From Mycolicibacterium moriokaense (lineage in GTDB: Bacteria > Actinomycetota > Actinomycetes > Mycobacteriales > Mycobacteriaceae), in the NCBI RefSeq assembly GCF_003347205.1, contig NZ_QQBJ01000009.1:62001-126000 (forward strand): 64,000 nucleotides of DNA, read 5' to 3'. Numbering within the stretch: the stretch's first letter is position 1; every line of letters begins with the position of its first letter. Under the pieces are notes generated by a model, which was not told the DNA's origin, made no database searches, and saw nothing but the letters and a program-made list of their open reading frames with translations. Position numbers and translations under genes: made by a program. Positions 53,500-63,234 of the stretch are shown in pieces.

Positions 53500-54486
53500 G
53501 TGAAGGTCACCGTTCTGGTCGGCGGAGTCGGCGGCGCGCGATTCCTGCTGGGCGTGCAACACCTGCTCGGCCTGGGCCAGTTCGCAACCCGGGAGCCACA
53601 AGATCATTCGCTGTCGGCGATCGTCAACATCGGCGACGACGCCTGGATGTACGGCGTGCGCATCTGCCCCGACCTGGACACCTGCATGTACACCCTGGGC
53701 GGGGGCATCGACCCCGAGCGCGGCTGGGGACACCGCGACGAAACCTGGCACGCCAAGGAGGAACTCGCCGCCTATGGGGTGCAGCCCGACTGGTTCGGGC
53801 TGGGCGACCGCGACCTGGCCACCCATCTGGTGCGCAGCCAGATGCTGCGGGCCGGCTATCCGCTCTCGGATGTGACCGAGGCCCTCTGCAAGCGCTGGGC
53901 GCCGGGCGCGCGACTGTTGCCCGTCAGCGACGACCGCAGCGAAACCCACGTCGTCATCAGCGATCCCGACACCGGCGAGCGCAAGGCGATCCACTTCCAG
54001 GAGTGGTGGGTGCGCTACCGAGCGCAGGTGCCCACGCACAGCTTCGCGTTCGTCGGCGCCGACAAGGCCGGCGCGGGCCCCGGAGTGGCCGACGCGATCG
54101 CCGACGCGGACGTGGTGCTCGTGGCGCCGTCCAACCCGGTGGTCAGCATCGGCTCGATCCTGGCGATCCCCGGCATCCGCGGCGCGCTGCGCTCGACGTC
54201 GGCACGGGTGATCGGCTACTCCCCGATCATCGCGGGAAAGCCGTTGCGCGGCATGGCCGACGAATGCCTGTCGGTGATCGGGGTGGCCAGCACGTCGGAG
54301 GCGGTCGGGGGTTACTACGGAGCGCGCTCCGGCGTCGGCATCCTCGACGGCTGGCTGGTGCACGAAGGCGACAGCGCCGAGATCCCCGGGATCGAGGTGC
54401 GATCGGTGCCCCTGCTGATGACCGATCCGGCGGCGACCGCCGAAATGGTGCGCGCCGGACTCGATCTCGCGGGGGTCAAACCGTGA
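53500..54486 (+). CDS. fbiA: FbiA, dehydro-F420-0 synthesis (2-phospho-L-lactate transferase family)
   Basis: A 328-residue enzyme of F420 biosynthesis. In mycobacteria it joins an activated phosphoenolpyruvyl unit made by FbiD to Fo, giving dehydro-F420-0. The N-terminal binding loop is [14 protein letters not shown] at 4-17, the DDAW block is [10 protein letters not shown] near 45, and [13 protein letters not shown] and SNPVVSIG follow. The GTG at 53500 gives VKVTVLVGG like the M. tuberculosis protein; a longer frame lacks similarity. Its stop overlaps the fbiB start (GTGA). Confidence 0.95.
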   Translation: MKVTVLVGGVGGARFLLGVQHLLGLGQFATREPQDHSLSAIVNIGDDAWMYGVRICPDLDTCMYTLGGGIDPERGWGHRDETWHAKEELAAYGVQPDWFGLGDRDLATHLVRSQMLRAGYPLSDVTEALCKRWAPGARLLPVSDDRSETHVVISDPDTGERKAIHFQEWWVRYRAQVPTHSFAFVGADKAGAGPGVADAIADADVVLVAPSNPVVSIGSILAIPGIRGALRSTSARVIGYSPIIAGKPLRGMADECLSVIGVASTSEAVGGYYGARSGVGILDGWLVHEGDSAEIPGIEVRSVPLLMTDPAATAEMVRAGLDLAGVKP

Positions 54487-55823
54487 CCGAGCACGGCTCG
54501 GCGGGCGCGATCGAGGTGCTCCCGGTGACGGGCCTGCCGGAGTTCCGACCGGGCGATGACCTCGCCCACGCGCTGGTCACCGCCGCGCCGTGGCTGCGCG
54601 ACGACGACGTCGTGGTGGTCACCAGCAAGGTGCTGTCCAAGTGCGAAGGCCGCATCGTGCCCGCACCGGAGGACCCCGAGCAACGGGATGCGCTGCGGCG
54701 CAAGCTGATCGACGAAGAAGCCGTGCGAGTGCTGGCTCGCAAGGGTCGCACCCTGATCACCGAGAACAACCTCGGCATCGTGCAGGCCGCTGCGGGAGTC
54801 GACGGCTCCAACGTCGGCTCCACCGAACTCGCCCTGCTGCCCGTCGACCCCGACGGCAGCGCCGCGGCGCTTCGCACCGCGCTGCGCGAGCGCCTCGGTG
54901 TGACCGTCGGCGTCGTCGTCACCGACACCATGGGCCGCGCGTGGCGCAACGGCCAGATCGACGCGGCGATCGGCGCCGCGGGCATCACCGTGCTGCACGG
55001 CTATGCGGGCGCCCACGACGTGCACGGCAACGAACTGGTGGTCACCGAGGTCGCCGTCGCCGACGAGATCGCCGCCGCGGCCGATCTGGTGAAGGGCAAG
55101 CTGACGGGTATCCCCGTCGCCGTCGTGCGCGGGCTGACGCTGCGGGACAACGGATCCAACGCCCGCACCCTGCATCGGGCCGGCGAAGAGGACCTGTTCT
55201 GGCTCGGCACCGAGGAGGCGATGGCAACGGGGCGCTCGCAGGCGCAACTGCTGCGCCGGTCGATTCGGCAGTTCAGCCCGCAGCAGGTGCCCGCGGGGCT
55301 GGTCGAGGCCGCCGTCGCCGAGGCGCTGACGGCGCCCGCACCCCACCACACGCGGCCGGTCCGCTTCGTCTGGATGACCGAAGCGGCGGCCCGGGTCAGC
55401 CTGCTGGACAAGATGAAGGACAAGTGGCGCTCCGACCTCACCGGTGACGGCCGGGCCGCCGACGCCGTCGACCGGCGGGTGTCGCGCGGCCAGATCCTCT
55501 ACGACGCACCCGAACTGGTGATCCCGTTCCTGGTCCCCGACGGCGCGCACACCTACCCGGACGCGGCGCGCACGGCAGCCGAGCACACCATGTTCACGGT
55601 CGCGGTCGGAGCCGCCGTGCAGGCACTTCTGGTCGCGCTGGCGGTCCGCGGGGTCGGCAGCTGCTGGATCGGCTCGACGATCTTCGCCGCCGACCTGGTT
55701 CGCGCCGAGCTGGGCCTACCCGCCGACTGGGAGCCGTTGGGCGCCATCGCGATCGGATACCCCGCGCGGCCGTCGGGCCCGCGCGATCCCGCGTCGACCG
55801 ATGGTTTGTTGATCCGCAAATGA
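54483..55823 (+). CDS. fbiB: FbiB, F420 gamma-glutamyl ligase and dehydro-F420 reductase
   Basis: A 446-residue two-domain protein. Residues 1-245 are the GTP-dependent gamma-glutamyl ligase (CofE-like: [35 protein letters not shown]), which adds the polyglutamate tail. Residues 250-446 are an FMN-binding nitroreductase fold ([28 protein letters not shown]) that reduces dehydro-F420-0. This fusion is typical of actinobacteria. The GTG overlaps fbiA, and a NUDIX gene follows with an ATGA overlap, so the three form one unit. Confidence 0.96.
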   Translation: MTEHGSAGAIEVLPVTGLPEFRPGDDLAHALVTAAPWLRDDDVVVVTSKVLSKCEGRIVPAPEDPEQRDALRRKLIDEEAVRVLARKGRTLITENNLGIVQAAAGVDGSNVGSTELALLPVDPDGSAAALRTALRERLGVTVGVVVTDTMGRAWRNGQIDAAIGAAGITVLHGYAGAHDVHGNELVVTEVAVADEIAAAADLVKGKLTGIPVAVVRGLTLRDNGSNARTLHRAGEEDLFWLGTEEAMATGRSQAQLLRRSIRQFSPQQVPAGLVEAAVAEALTAPAPHHTRPVRFVWMTEAAARVSLLDKMKDKWRSDLTGDGRAADAVDRRVSRGQILYDAPELVIPFLVPDGAHTYPDAARTAAEHTMFTVAVGAAVQALLVALAVRGVGSCWIGSTIFAADLVRAELGLPADWEPLGAIAIGYPARPSGPRDPASTDGLLIRK

Positions 55824-56371
55824 GCCTGCGCGATTCGGTGGTCGACGCGTTGACCGCGTGGCAGGCGCCCGACCCCACCCAGGACGCGCTGCGGCATGCG
55901 GTGCTGTCGTTCGTGCTGGCCAGGGAGGACGCCTGCAAGCGGGAGTGCGTGCCGGGCCACATCACCGCGTCGGCGCTGGTGCTCGACCACACCGCGACCC
56001 GCTGCCTGCTGACGCTTCATCCGCGGTTCGGGCGGTGGCTGCAACTCGGCGGGCACTGCGAGGACGGCGACCCGGACATCGTCGCGGCCGCACTGCGCGA
56101 GGCGTCCGAGGAATCCGGCGTCGCCGGCTTGCAGATGCAACCTCAGCCGGCCGCGCTGCACGTGCACCCGGTGACCTGTTCGTTGGGGGTGCCGACCCGT
56201 CACCTGGATGTGCAGTTCATCGCCCGCGCGCCGGCGGACGCCGAAATAGTCTGCAGCGACGAGTCTTTGGATCTGCGCTGGTGGCCTCTGGACGCGCTTC
56301 CGAAGGGCACCGACTTCGGCTTGGCCCAGCTGGCCCGCGCCGCCACGAAACCCCATGGGTCACAGGGGTAA
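55820..56371 (+). CDS. NUDIX hydrolase
   Basis: A 183-residue protein with the Nudix box G-x5-E-x7-REUxEExGU, seen as [23 protein letters not shown] near residue 75. It would hydrolyse a nucleoside diphosphate linked to another group, or a related pyrophosphate. Overlap with fbiB (ATGA) suggests a role tied to F420 or to GTP by-products, but this is only context. The N-terminal helix ([17 protein letters not shown]) is typical of this actinobacterial subgroup. Confidence 0.88.
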   Translation: MSLRDSVVDALTAWQAPDPTQDALRHAVLSFVLAREDACKRECVPGHITASALVLDHTATRCLLTLHPRFGRWLQLGGHCEDGDPDIVAAALREASEESGVAGLQMQPQPAALHVHPVTCSLGVPTRHLDVQFIARAPADAEIVCSDESLDLRWWPLDALPKGTDFGLAQLARAATKPHGSQG

Positions 56372-56401
56372 CTACAGGGCGGCACGTCTGCCCCCGCAGC
56401 T

Positions 56402-56441
56402 GTCATCACGTGATGACGCGTTTGCACCGACGGAGTACAGT
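56402..56441 (+). promoter_or_regulatory. phytochrome gene promoter with 16-bp palindrome
   Basis: GTCATCACGTGATGAC (56402-56417) is a perfect 16-bp palindrome. ATGACG (56413-56418), a 17-bp spacer and TACAGT (56436-56441) form a plausible sigma-A promoter, with the palindrome covering the -35. A dimeric repressor at this site would block transcription of the phytochrome-phosphatase gene. The rest of the 220-bp gap (56372-56591) shows no gene. Confidence 0.5.
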
Positions 56442-56591
56442 CCGGGCCGGAGATTGAGGACACAGTCTCACGATCAGCAACACACAAGCCCGGTCAAGGG
56501 CGGGCCCGTTGCGCAGCTGTGTTCGTCACGCTCACCTCGCGAATCTGCTCCCTCCGGCTCGTGACCGGCGGCGAGGAGCGAAAGCAGTTCA

Positions 56592-58844
56592 ATGGTCGAC
56601 GACAACGAGTTCGTCCCGATCGGCACGCCGATCGACCTCGACAACTGTGCCCGCGAGCCGATTCACATCCCCGGCAGCATCCAGCCCCGCGGTGTGCTCG
56701 CCGTGGTCGGCGACGACTTCACCGTGAGTCAGGCCAGCGCCAACACCGAAGACCTGCTCGCCCGACCCGTCGACGATGTTCTCGGCAGGCACCTGTCCGC
56801 GTTGATCGGTGCCGAACAGGCCGGCGTGGTGGCACAGACTGCCTCGACGTTCGGTGACCTGCGCCCCCGCAACCCGCTCGAGTTGGTCATCGACGTCGCG
56901 GGTGAGCGGCGGCAGTTCGACGCCATCCTGCACCGCGAGCCGCGCGGAGGTCTGGTCGTCGAACTCGAAGTCGCCTACGGCGAGCGACCGTTCTCGTTCC
57001 CGAACACCTATCAGGCGGTGCGCAACTCGATCGAGGATCTCAACCGGGCCACCACGATGGCCGGGTTGTACGACACCACCGCGCGAGCCGTTGCCAAGCT
57101 CACCGGCTTCGACCGCGTGATGGTCTACCGCTACGACGAGGACTACAACGGCGAAGTCGTCGCCGAGTGCAAGCGCGACGATCTCAACTCGTTTCTCGGA
57201 CTTCACTACCCCGCCAGCGATATTCCGGCGCAGGCCAGGGCCCTCTACGAGAAGAACTGGCTGCGGCTGATCTCCGACGTCGACTACACGCCCGTGCCGC
57301 TGGTGGCGGTCGACGGCCCGGCCGCCGACGAGCCGCTGGACCTGACGAACGCCACGTTGCGCAGCGTCTCGCCCATTCACATCGAGTATCTGCAGAACAT
57401 GGGCGTGCGGGCGTCGATGTCCATCTCGTTGCTTCGGCACGGGCGGCTCTGGGGACTGATCGCCTGCCATCACTACGCCGGTGCGCATCTGCCGCCGTTC
57501 GGCGCCAGAGCGGCCGCCGAGTTCCTGGGCTCGACACTGTCGCTGCGGATGGTCGACCAGTTCGAGGACGACCAACTCCACGCCCGGCTGGCCGCGCAGG
57601 CCATGCTGGCGAAGCTGATGGCGGCGACGCTGGACGATGACGAGTCGCTCGCCGACGCGCTGCTCGGCGCGCCGAGCCTGCTCGACCTGATCCCCGCCGA
57701 CGGCGTCGTCGTCGACATGAACGGAGATCGTCGAACGCTCGGCAGGGTGCCACCGCCGGAGGTGGTTTCGGCGGTAACGGCCTGGGCCCGCGACGCCGAC
57801 GACGAGATCGCCGGCTGCGAGTGCCTTTCCCGGGAAATCCCGGAGCTGGACTGCGATCCGCATGTCGCCGCGGGCGCACTCGCGCTCAACCTGCCCGACG
57901 GCCAGTGCGCGGTGTGGTTCCGGAGCGAAGTCACGCGCTCGGTCGACTGGGGCGGGGACCCGCACAACAAGGCGATCGCGGTCAGCGAGGGCGACCACGT
58001 GCGGCTCAGCCCGCGCAAGTCCTTCGAGCGGTGGCGCGAGATCGTGGAGGGCTGCACCGAGCCCTGGTCGAGCACCGAAGTCGAATCGGCCGGGGCGCTG
58101 CGACGCCACCTCGTCGAATCGCTGTACCGCCGCACACAGGGGGCGCTACGCATCGCCGAGACGCTTCAGCGCAGCCTGCTGCCGCAATCGATCCCGACGC
58201 TCGACGGCTGGGCGCTGTCCGCACACTACGAGCCTGCTGCGGGCGGCCGCGTCGGCGGTGACTGGTATGACGCCTTCGAGCTGCGCGACGGCCGGTTGAT
58301 CCTATTGCTCGGCGACGTCGCCGGACACGGCATCACCGCGGCGGGCACGATGGCGCAGATGCGAAATGCGTTGCGCGCGCACCTGTTCGCGGGCGCAGCA
58401 CCGGCCGACGCCCTGACCCAGCTCAACGAGTTCTGCGTGCACATGATGACCCGTGCGTTCGCCACCGTGATCGCGCTGCGGATCGATCTGGCCGCCGGAA
58501 TCGTGGAGGCGGCCAGCGCAGGCCACCTGACGCCGTATGTCACCAATTCGGCGTCCGCCGCCGTCCCCGCGCCGATCCGGCTCTCGCCGCCCATCGGCGT
58601 CAGGGGCATGACCTACGCGCCGAGCACCTTCGGCATCGAGCCGGGCCACGGACTGGTCATCTTCTCCGACGGGCTGGTGGAGCGCCGCAACGCGACGATC
58701 GACGACGGGCTGCACCGGCTGGCCGAAATCCTGCGCGACGTCGGCCATCTGTCGGCGGACCAGATCTCGACGGCGATGGCGACGGGCGAGACCGACGACG
58801 ACGTCACCATCGTCACGGTGCGCCGTCAGACGTCGGACGAGTAG
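56592..58844 (+). CDS. bacteriophytochrome with PP2C (SpoIIE/RsbU-type) phosphatase output
   Basis: A 750-residue photosensor-phosphatase fusion. Residues 15-115 are the N-terminal PAS: Cys19 in LDNCAREPIHIPGSI is where biliverdin attaches in bacteriophytochromes. Residues 135-305 are the GAF with PASDIP (207-212), SPIHIEYLQNMGV and CHHY (292-295). Residues 325-500 are the PHY domain, whose tongue motif PRKSF is at 474-478. Residues 535-745 are a SpoIIE-type phosphatase with GGDWYD, GDVAGHG and SDGLVE, the metal-binding acids. Red/far-red light could thus set anti-sigma-antagonist phosphorylation. The usual PHG after the chromophore Cys is PRG. No heme oxygenase gene is near. The last 19 bases overlap manB on the other strand. 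Confidence 0.92.
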   Translation: MVDDNEFVPIGTPIDLDNCAREPIHIPGSIQPRGVLAVVGDDFTVSQASANTEDLLARPVDDVLGRHLSALIGAEQAGVVAQTASTFGDLRPRNPLELVIDVAGERRQFDAILHREPRGGLVVELEVAYGERPFSFPNTYQAVRNSIEDLNRATTMAGLYDTTARAVAKLTGFDRVMVYRYDEDYNGEVVAECKRDDLNSFLGLHYPASDIPAQARALYEKNWLRLISDVDYTPVPLVAVDGPAADEPLDLTNATLRSVSPIHIEYLQNMGVRASMSISLLRHGRLWGLIACHHYAGAHLPPFGARAAAEFLGSTLSLRMVDQFEDDQLHARLAAQAMLAKLMAATLDDDESLADALLGAPSLLDLIPADGVVVDMNGDRRTLGRVPPPEVVSAVTAWARDADDEIAGCECLSREIPELDCDPHVAAGALALNLPDGQCAVWFRSEVTRSVDWGGDPHNKAIAVSEGDHVRLSPRKSFERWREIVEGCTEPWSSTEVESAGALRRHLVESLYRRTQGALRIAETLQRSLLPQSIPTLDGWALSAHYEPAAGGRVGGDWYDAFELRDGRLILLLGDVAGHGITAAGTMAQMRNALRAHLFAGAAPADALTQLNEFCVHMMTRAFATVIALRIDLAAGIVEAASAGHLTPYVTNSASAAVPAPIRLSPPIGVRGMTYAPSTFGIEPGHGLVIFSDGLVERRNATIDDGLHRLAEILRDVGHLSADQISTAMATGETDDDVTIVTVRRQTSDE

Positions 58845-59914
58845 CGGATGCCGCCGTCGGGGATCGCCACCCCCGGCCACACCCGCGCACCGCGCAGCAG
58901 TTCGCACCGGGCACCGATGTCGGCGCCGTCGCCGATCACACCGTCGCGGATCAACGCCCGCGGCCCGATGCGCGCACCGAACCCGATGATCGAGCGTTCG
59001 ATCACCGACCCCGCCTCGACGCGTACCCCGTCGAAGATCACCGCGCCGTCCAGTCGTGCGCCGGGGCCGATCTCGGCGCCCCTGCCGACGACGGTGCCGC
59101 CGATCAGCAGCGCGCCCGGCGCAACCGCGGCCCCGTCGTGCACCAGCGACTCACCCCGATGGCCCTGCAGCGCGGGCGACGGCGCGATGCCGCGCACCAG
59201 ATCGGACGAGCCGCGGACGAAGTCCTCCGGTGTGCCCATGTCGCGCCAGTAGGTGGAGTCGACGTAGCCGCACACCCGCAGGCCGTCGGCCAGCAGCGCG
59301 GGGAACACCTCGCGCTCCACCGACAGCGCCCTGCCCTTGGGCAGCCGATCGATCACCTCGCGCTTGAACACGTAACAGCCCGCGTTGACCTGGTCGGTCG
59401 GCGGGTCTTCGGTTTTTTCCAGGAAGGCGGTGACCACACCGTCGGCATCAGTGGGCACACAACCGAATGCGCGCGGGTCCCCGACGCGCACCAGGTGCAG
59501 CGTCACGTCGGCGTCGTGGTCGTGGTGGCTGCCCAGCAGCGCGCCCAGGTCCGCGCCCGACAGCACGTCGCCGTTGAAGACCATCGCGGTGTCGTGGCGC
59601 AGCTTGTGCGCGACGTTGGCGATGCCGCCGCCGGTGCCCAACGGTTCCTCTTCGACCACGTAGTCGATCTGCAGCCCCAGCTTCGACCCGTCGCCGAACT
59701 CGGACTCGAACACGCCCGCCTTGTAGGAGGTGCCGAGCACCACGTGCTCGATACCGGCCGCCGCGATCCGGGACAGCAGATGGGTCAGAAACGGCAGGCC
59801 CGCCGTCGGCAGCATCGGTTTGGGCGCCGACAGCGTCAGTGGCCGCAACCGGGTGCCCTGGCCGCCGACCAGGATGACAGCATCCACACCCGCGGGGTCG
59901 ATGGAATCCGTCAA
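58826..59914 (-). CDS. manB: mannose-1-phosphate guanylyltransferase
   Basis: A 362-residue GDP-mannose pyrophosphorylase, nearly the length of Rv3264c (359). The N-terminal nucleotidyltransferase has GGQGTRLRPLT near residue 17 and FNGDVLSGADL near 113. The C-terminal left-handed beta-helix repeats are visible (IGPGARLDGAVIFDGVRVEAG). GDP-mannose is the donor for PIM and LAM mannosylation. The start is TTG at 59914, placed one base from the wbbL stop, so it is coupled to wbbL. Its 3' end runs 19 bases into the phytochrome gene. Confidence 0.94.
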   Translation of the reverse strand: MTDSIDPAGVDAVILVGGQGTRLRPLTLSAPKPMLPTAGLPFLTHLLSRIAAAGIEHVVLGTSYKAGVFESEFGDGSKLGLQIDYVVEEEPLGTGGGIANVAHKLRHDTAMVFNGDVLSGADLGALLGSHHDHDADVTLHLVRVGDPRAFGCVPTDADGVVTAFLEKTEDPPTDQVNAGCYVFKREVIDRLPKGRALSVEREVFPALLADGLRVCGYVDSTYWRDMGTPEDFVRGSSDLVRGIAPSPALQGHRGESLVHDGAAVAPGALLIGGTVVGRGAEIGPGARLDGAVIFDGVRVEAGSVIERSIIGFGARIGPRALIRDGVIGDGADIGARCELLRGARVWPGVAIPDGGIRYSSDV

Positions 59915-59915
59915 C

Positions 59916-60797
59916 CTAGTGCCGTCCCTTCGCCTTCCGTCGACTGCTTCTGACCGCCAGTCGCGACCGCGCCTCCAGCGCGCCTCTCATCGTCCACCTC
60001 AGCGGCGCCTGCCACCGCTTATTGTGCCGATCAGCCAGAAAAGTGTAGGTGCTGTGGTGGTGTGCGGCCAAGTTGCGGGCGGGGTCGCGGCCGGTGGAGT
60101 GGCCCTTGTCGTGCAAAACCTCCGCCGACGGCACGTACACGTTCTGCCAGCCGGCCTTGCCGAGCCGATCTCCCAGGTCGACGTCTTCCATGTACATGAA
60201 GTAGCGCTCGTCGAAGCCGCCGATCTCGTCGAAGGCCGCGCCGCGCAGCAACAGGCACGACCCCGACAGCCAGCCGACAGCGCGTTCGCTGGGTTCCAGC
60301 CGGTCCTGCCGGTAGGCGGCGGTCCACGGGTTCGAGCGCCACACCGGCCCGATCACCGCGTGCATGCCGCCGCGAATGATGCTGGGCTGATGGCGCGCCG
60401 ACGGGTACACCGAGCCGTCCGGATCGCGGATCAGCGGGCCCAGCGCCGCCGCCCTGGGCCATCGCCCGGCGGCCTCGAGCAGGGCATCGATGCTGTTCGG
60501 GCCCCACTGCACGTCGGGGTTGGCGACGACGAACAGGTCAGGTGTCTCGGAGTCCTTGCGGAGTTCGGCGACGGCGCGGTTCACCGCCGTCCCGTAGCCC
60601 AGGTTGCCGCCGGTGCGCAGCAGTCGGGTGTTGGGAAAACGCTCGATCGCCTCCTCGGGGCTGCCGTCGGTGGAGCCGTTGTCGGCCATGATCACCGTCA
60701 CCGGCCGTTCGGTGGCGTGCGCGAGCGTGGACAGGAAGCGACCGAGATGCGGTCCCGGTGAATACGTCACCGTCACCACCGTCAATTGGTCGCTCAC
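59916..60797 (-). CDS. wbbL: WbbL, rhamnosyltransferase of the mycolyl-arabinogalactan linker
   Basis: A 293-residue GT2 glycosyltransferase that adds L-rhamnose from dTDP-rhamnose to decaprenyl-PP-GlcNAc, starting the linker to arabinogalactan. The nucleotide-sugar residues are in ADNGSTDGSPEEAI near 37 and VVANPDVQWGP near 90; GGFDERYFMYMEDVDLGDRLG near 195 carries the catalytic acids. Length is close to Rv3265c (301). It lies 48 bases after rmlD, which makes its donor, and one base before manB. Confidence 0.95.
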   Translation of the reverse strand: MSDQLTVVTVTYSPGPHLGRFLSTLAHATERPVTVIMADNGSTDGSPEEAIERFPNTRLLRTGGNLGYGTAVNRAVAELRKDSETPDLFVVANPDVQWGPNSIDALLEAAGRWPRAAALGPLIRDPDGSVYPSARHQPSIIRGGMHAVIGPVWRSNPWTAAYRQDRLEPSERAVGWLSGSCLLLRGAAFDEIGGFDERYFMYMEDVDLGDRLGKAGWQNVYVPSAEVLHDKGHSTGRDPARNLAAHHHSTYTFLADRHNKRWQAPLRWTMRGALEARSRLAVRSSRRKAKGRH

Positions 60798-60845
60798 GCG
60801 ACCGCCGCCAACTCGTCGCTCACGGCGTCGAGGGTAGCGGGCAGG

Positions 60846-61697
60846 TTAACGACTTATCGCCTCGGCCAACGCCTGACGCCACGGCCGCAGCGGCGTCAGC
60901 CCGGCCTCCATCGCAGCGCGGCCCGACAGCGCGGAGTACGGCGGGCGCGCCGCGGGCCGGGGCGCGTCGTCGCTGGACACCGGGCGCACCCGCTCGGGAT
61001 CGGCGCCGACGCCCTCAAAAACCGCTCGCGCCTGCTCGAACCTGCTGGCCGCGCCGTCGTTGGCGATATGCAGCAGCGGTGGCGCCGCCGGTCGCTCGGC
61101 GATCTCCAGTAGCGCTGCGACCAGGTCGCCGGAATAGGTCGGCGAGCCGATCTGGTCGTCGACCATGTTCACGGTGTCCTCGCCCGCGGCCAGCCTGCGC
61201 ATGGCGCCGACGAAGTCCGACCCGACGCCGGTGTACACCCACGCCGTGCGCACCACGTGGGCATGCGGCAACGCCTGGTGCACGGCCTGCTCACCCGCCA
61301 GCTTCGTGTCGCCGTAAACGCTGAGCGGGCCGGTGGCATCGTCGACGTCATAGGGGTGTGGCGCGCCGTCGAAGGCGCCGCTGAACACGTAGTCGGTGGA
61401 GATGTGGATCATCCGCGCGCCTGCCTGCGCGCAGCCGCGCGCCACGTTGCCCGCGCCCGTCGCGTTGACGGCGTGGGCGCGCTCCGGTTCGCGCTCGGCG
61501 TCGTCCACCGCGGTGTAGGCGGCACAGTTGACCACCACGTCGCCGGACGCAACGATCCCGGCCGCCGCCTGCGGGTCGGTGATGTCCCACTGCGCCGAGG
61601 TCAGGGCCAGCACGTCGCGGCCCCGCGCGGCCGCCTCCCGGGCCAGAAATCGCCCGACCTGCCCACCTGCGCCCGTGATCACGATCCGGTCAGCCAC
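60846..61697 (-). CDS. rmlD: RmlD, dTDP-4-dehydrorhamnose reductase
   Basis: A 283-residue SDR that makes dTDP-L-rhamnose. The NAD(P)H loop is VITGAGGQVGRFL at 6-18, the active-site Thr is in STDYVFSG near 115, and Tyr-x3-Lys is SVYGDTKLAGE near 140. The GTG at 61697 was chosen over the much longer frame because the cofactor loop must be near the N-terminus. It is divergent from lcp1 (67 bases apart). Confidence 0.95.
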   Translation of the reverse strand: MADRIVITGAGGQVGRFLAREAAARGRDVLALTSAQWDITDPQAAAGIVASGDVVVNCAAYTAVDDAEREPERAHAVNATGAGNVARGCAQAGARMIHISTDYVFSGAFDGAPHPYDVDDATGPLSVYGDTKLAGEQAVHQALPHAHVVRTAWVYTGVGSDFVGAMRRLAAGEDTVNMVDDQIGSPTYSGDLVAALLEIAERPAAPPLLHIANDGAASRFEQARAVFEGVGADPERVRPVSSDDAPRPAARPPYSALSGRAAMEAGLTPLRPWRQALAEAISR

Positions 61698-61764
61698 CAG
61701 CCGAGTCTGGCACGCCGGGCTGCGGCTACCGGCCCCCCGCCCCCCGCGCAAGTAACCTGGGCTG

Positions 61765-63234
61765 ATGCCATCCCGGGTGTTGCGGACCATCGCTGTGATC
61801 GTGGCAGCGACGGTCGTCGTCGGCACGGGCGTGGCGTGGAGCAAGATCAGGTCGTTCGAATCCGGCATCAACCACATCTCGTCGGCCGCGCTGGGCGGCG
61901 GCGGCGAGGACGGCGCCATCGACATCCTGCTGGTCGGCCTGGACAGCCGCACCGACGCCCACGGCAATCCGTTGTCCGCCGAGGAACTGGCCACCCTGCG
62001 GGCCGGTGACGACGAGTCGACCAACACCGACACCATCATCTTGATCCGCATCCCCAACAACGGGAAGTCCGCGACCGCCATCTCGATCCCGCGTGACTCC
62101 TACGTCGAGGCGCCCGGCATCGGCAAGATGAAGATCAACGGCGTCTACGGCTCGGTGCACCTGGAGAAGATGAAGCAACTGGTCGAAGAGCAGGGTGTCG
62201 ACCCGTCGGTGGCCGAGCCGGAGGCCAACGAAGCGGGCCGCGAGGCGCTGATCAAGACCGTCGCCAACCTGACCGGCGTCACCGTCGACCACTACGCCGA
62301 GATCGGCCTGCTCGGCTTCGCCCTGATCACCGACGCCCTCGGCGGCGTCAACGTCTGCCTGAAAGACGCGGTCTACGAACCGCTTTCGGGTGCCGACTTC
62401 CCCGCGGGCTGGCAAAAGCTGAACGGCCCGCAGGCATTGAGCTTCGTGCGGCAGCGCCACGACCTCCCCCGCGGCGACCTCGACCGGGTGGTGCGTCAGC
62501 AGGTGGTGATGGCTTCGCTTGCCCACCAAGTCATCTCGAGTGGGACACTGTCGAGTCCCGCGACGCTGAACCGGCTGCAGGATGCCGTGCAGCGGTCGGT
62601 GGTGCTGTCCGACGGTTGGGACGTCATGCAATTCGCCGAACAGCTGCAGAAGCTGGCGGCGGGCAACGTCGCCTTCGCCACCATCCCGGTGCTCGACGAG
62701 AGCGGCTGGAGCGACGACGGCATGCAGAGCGTCGTCCGTGTCGATCCCTCTCAGGTGCGCGAATGGGTGAACGGTCTGCTGCAGGACCAGGATCAGGGCA
62801 AGACCGAGGAACTGGCCTACTCGCCGAGCAAGACCGCCGCCGAGGTGGTCAACGCCACCGATATCAACGGGCTGGCCGCGTCGGTGTCGGCGGTGCTGAG
62901 CGGCAAGGGATTTGCGCAGGGACCGGTCGGCAACCACGAAGCTGGCATCCTGCAGACCAGCCAGGTGCTGGCCAACTCCGCCGACGACCTTGGCGCACAG
63001 GCGGTTGCCAAGGACCTGGGCGGGCTGCCGGTCGCGACCGACCCGACCGTGCAGTCCGGCACCGTGCGGGTGGTGCTCGGCACCGACTACACCGGCCCCG
63101 GCTCCGGCCTCGACGGCACCGACCCCACGGTCGAAACGGCCGACCCGGCCGCCTCCGAGTCGACGACCGACGCGCCTCCGGAGCCGTCGCCGGTCATCAC
63201 GGCGGGCTCGGACAACCCCGACTGCGTCAATTGA
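61765..63234 (+). CDS. lcp1: Lcp1, LytR-CpsA-Psr ligase of arabinogalactan to peptidoglycan
   Basis: A 489-residue membrane-anchored protein, near the 498 of Rv3267, which is known to attach arabinogalactan to peptidoglycan. One transmembrane helix lies at residues 4-25. The LCP domain holds DILLVGLDSR near 52, NTDTIILIRIP near 88 and the Arg of SIPRDSYVE near 110, which bind the prenyl pyrophosphate. The C-terminal LytR_C domain (VEVVNATDINGLAASVS..) begins near 355, followed by a Ser/Thr/Pro tail. TAACCT ends 6 bases before the ATG (leaderless). The stop overlaps the next TTG start (TTGA). Confidence 0.94.
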   Translation: MPSRVLRTIAVIVAATVVVGTGVAWSKIRSFESGINHISSAALGGGGEDGAIDILLVGLDSRTDAHGNPLSAEELATLRAGDDESTNTDTIILIRIPNNGKSATAISIPRDSYVEAPGIGKMKINGVYGSVHLEKMKQLVEEQGVDPSVAEPEANEAGREALIKTVANLTGVTVDHYAEIGLLGFALITDALGGVNVCLKDAVYEPLSGADFPAGWQKLNGPQALSFVRQRHDLPRGDLDRVVRQQVVMASLAHQVISSGTLSSPATLNRLQDAVQRSVVLSDGWDVMQFAEQLQKLAAGNVAFATIPVLDESGWSDDGMQSVVRVDPSQVREWVNGLLQDQDQGKTEELAYSPSKTAAEVVNATDINGLAASVSAVLSGKGFAQGPVGNHEAGILQTSQVLANSADDLGAQAVAKDLGGLPVATDPTVQSGTVRVVLGTDYTGPGSGLDGTDPTVETADPAASESTTDAPPEPSPVITAGSDNPDCVN

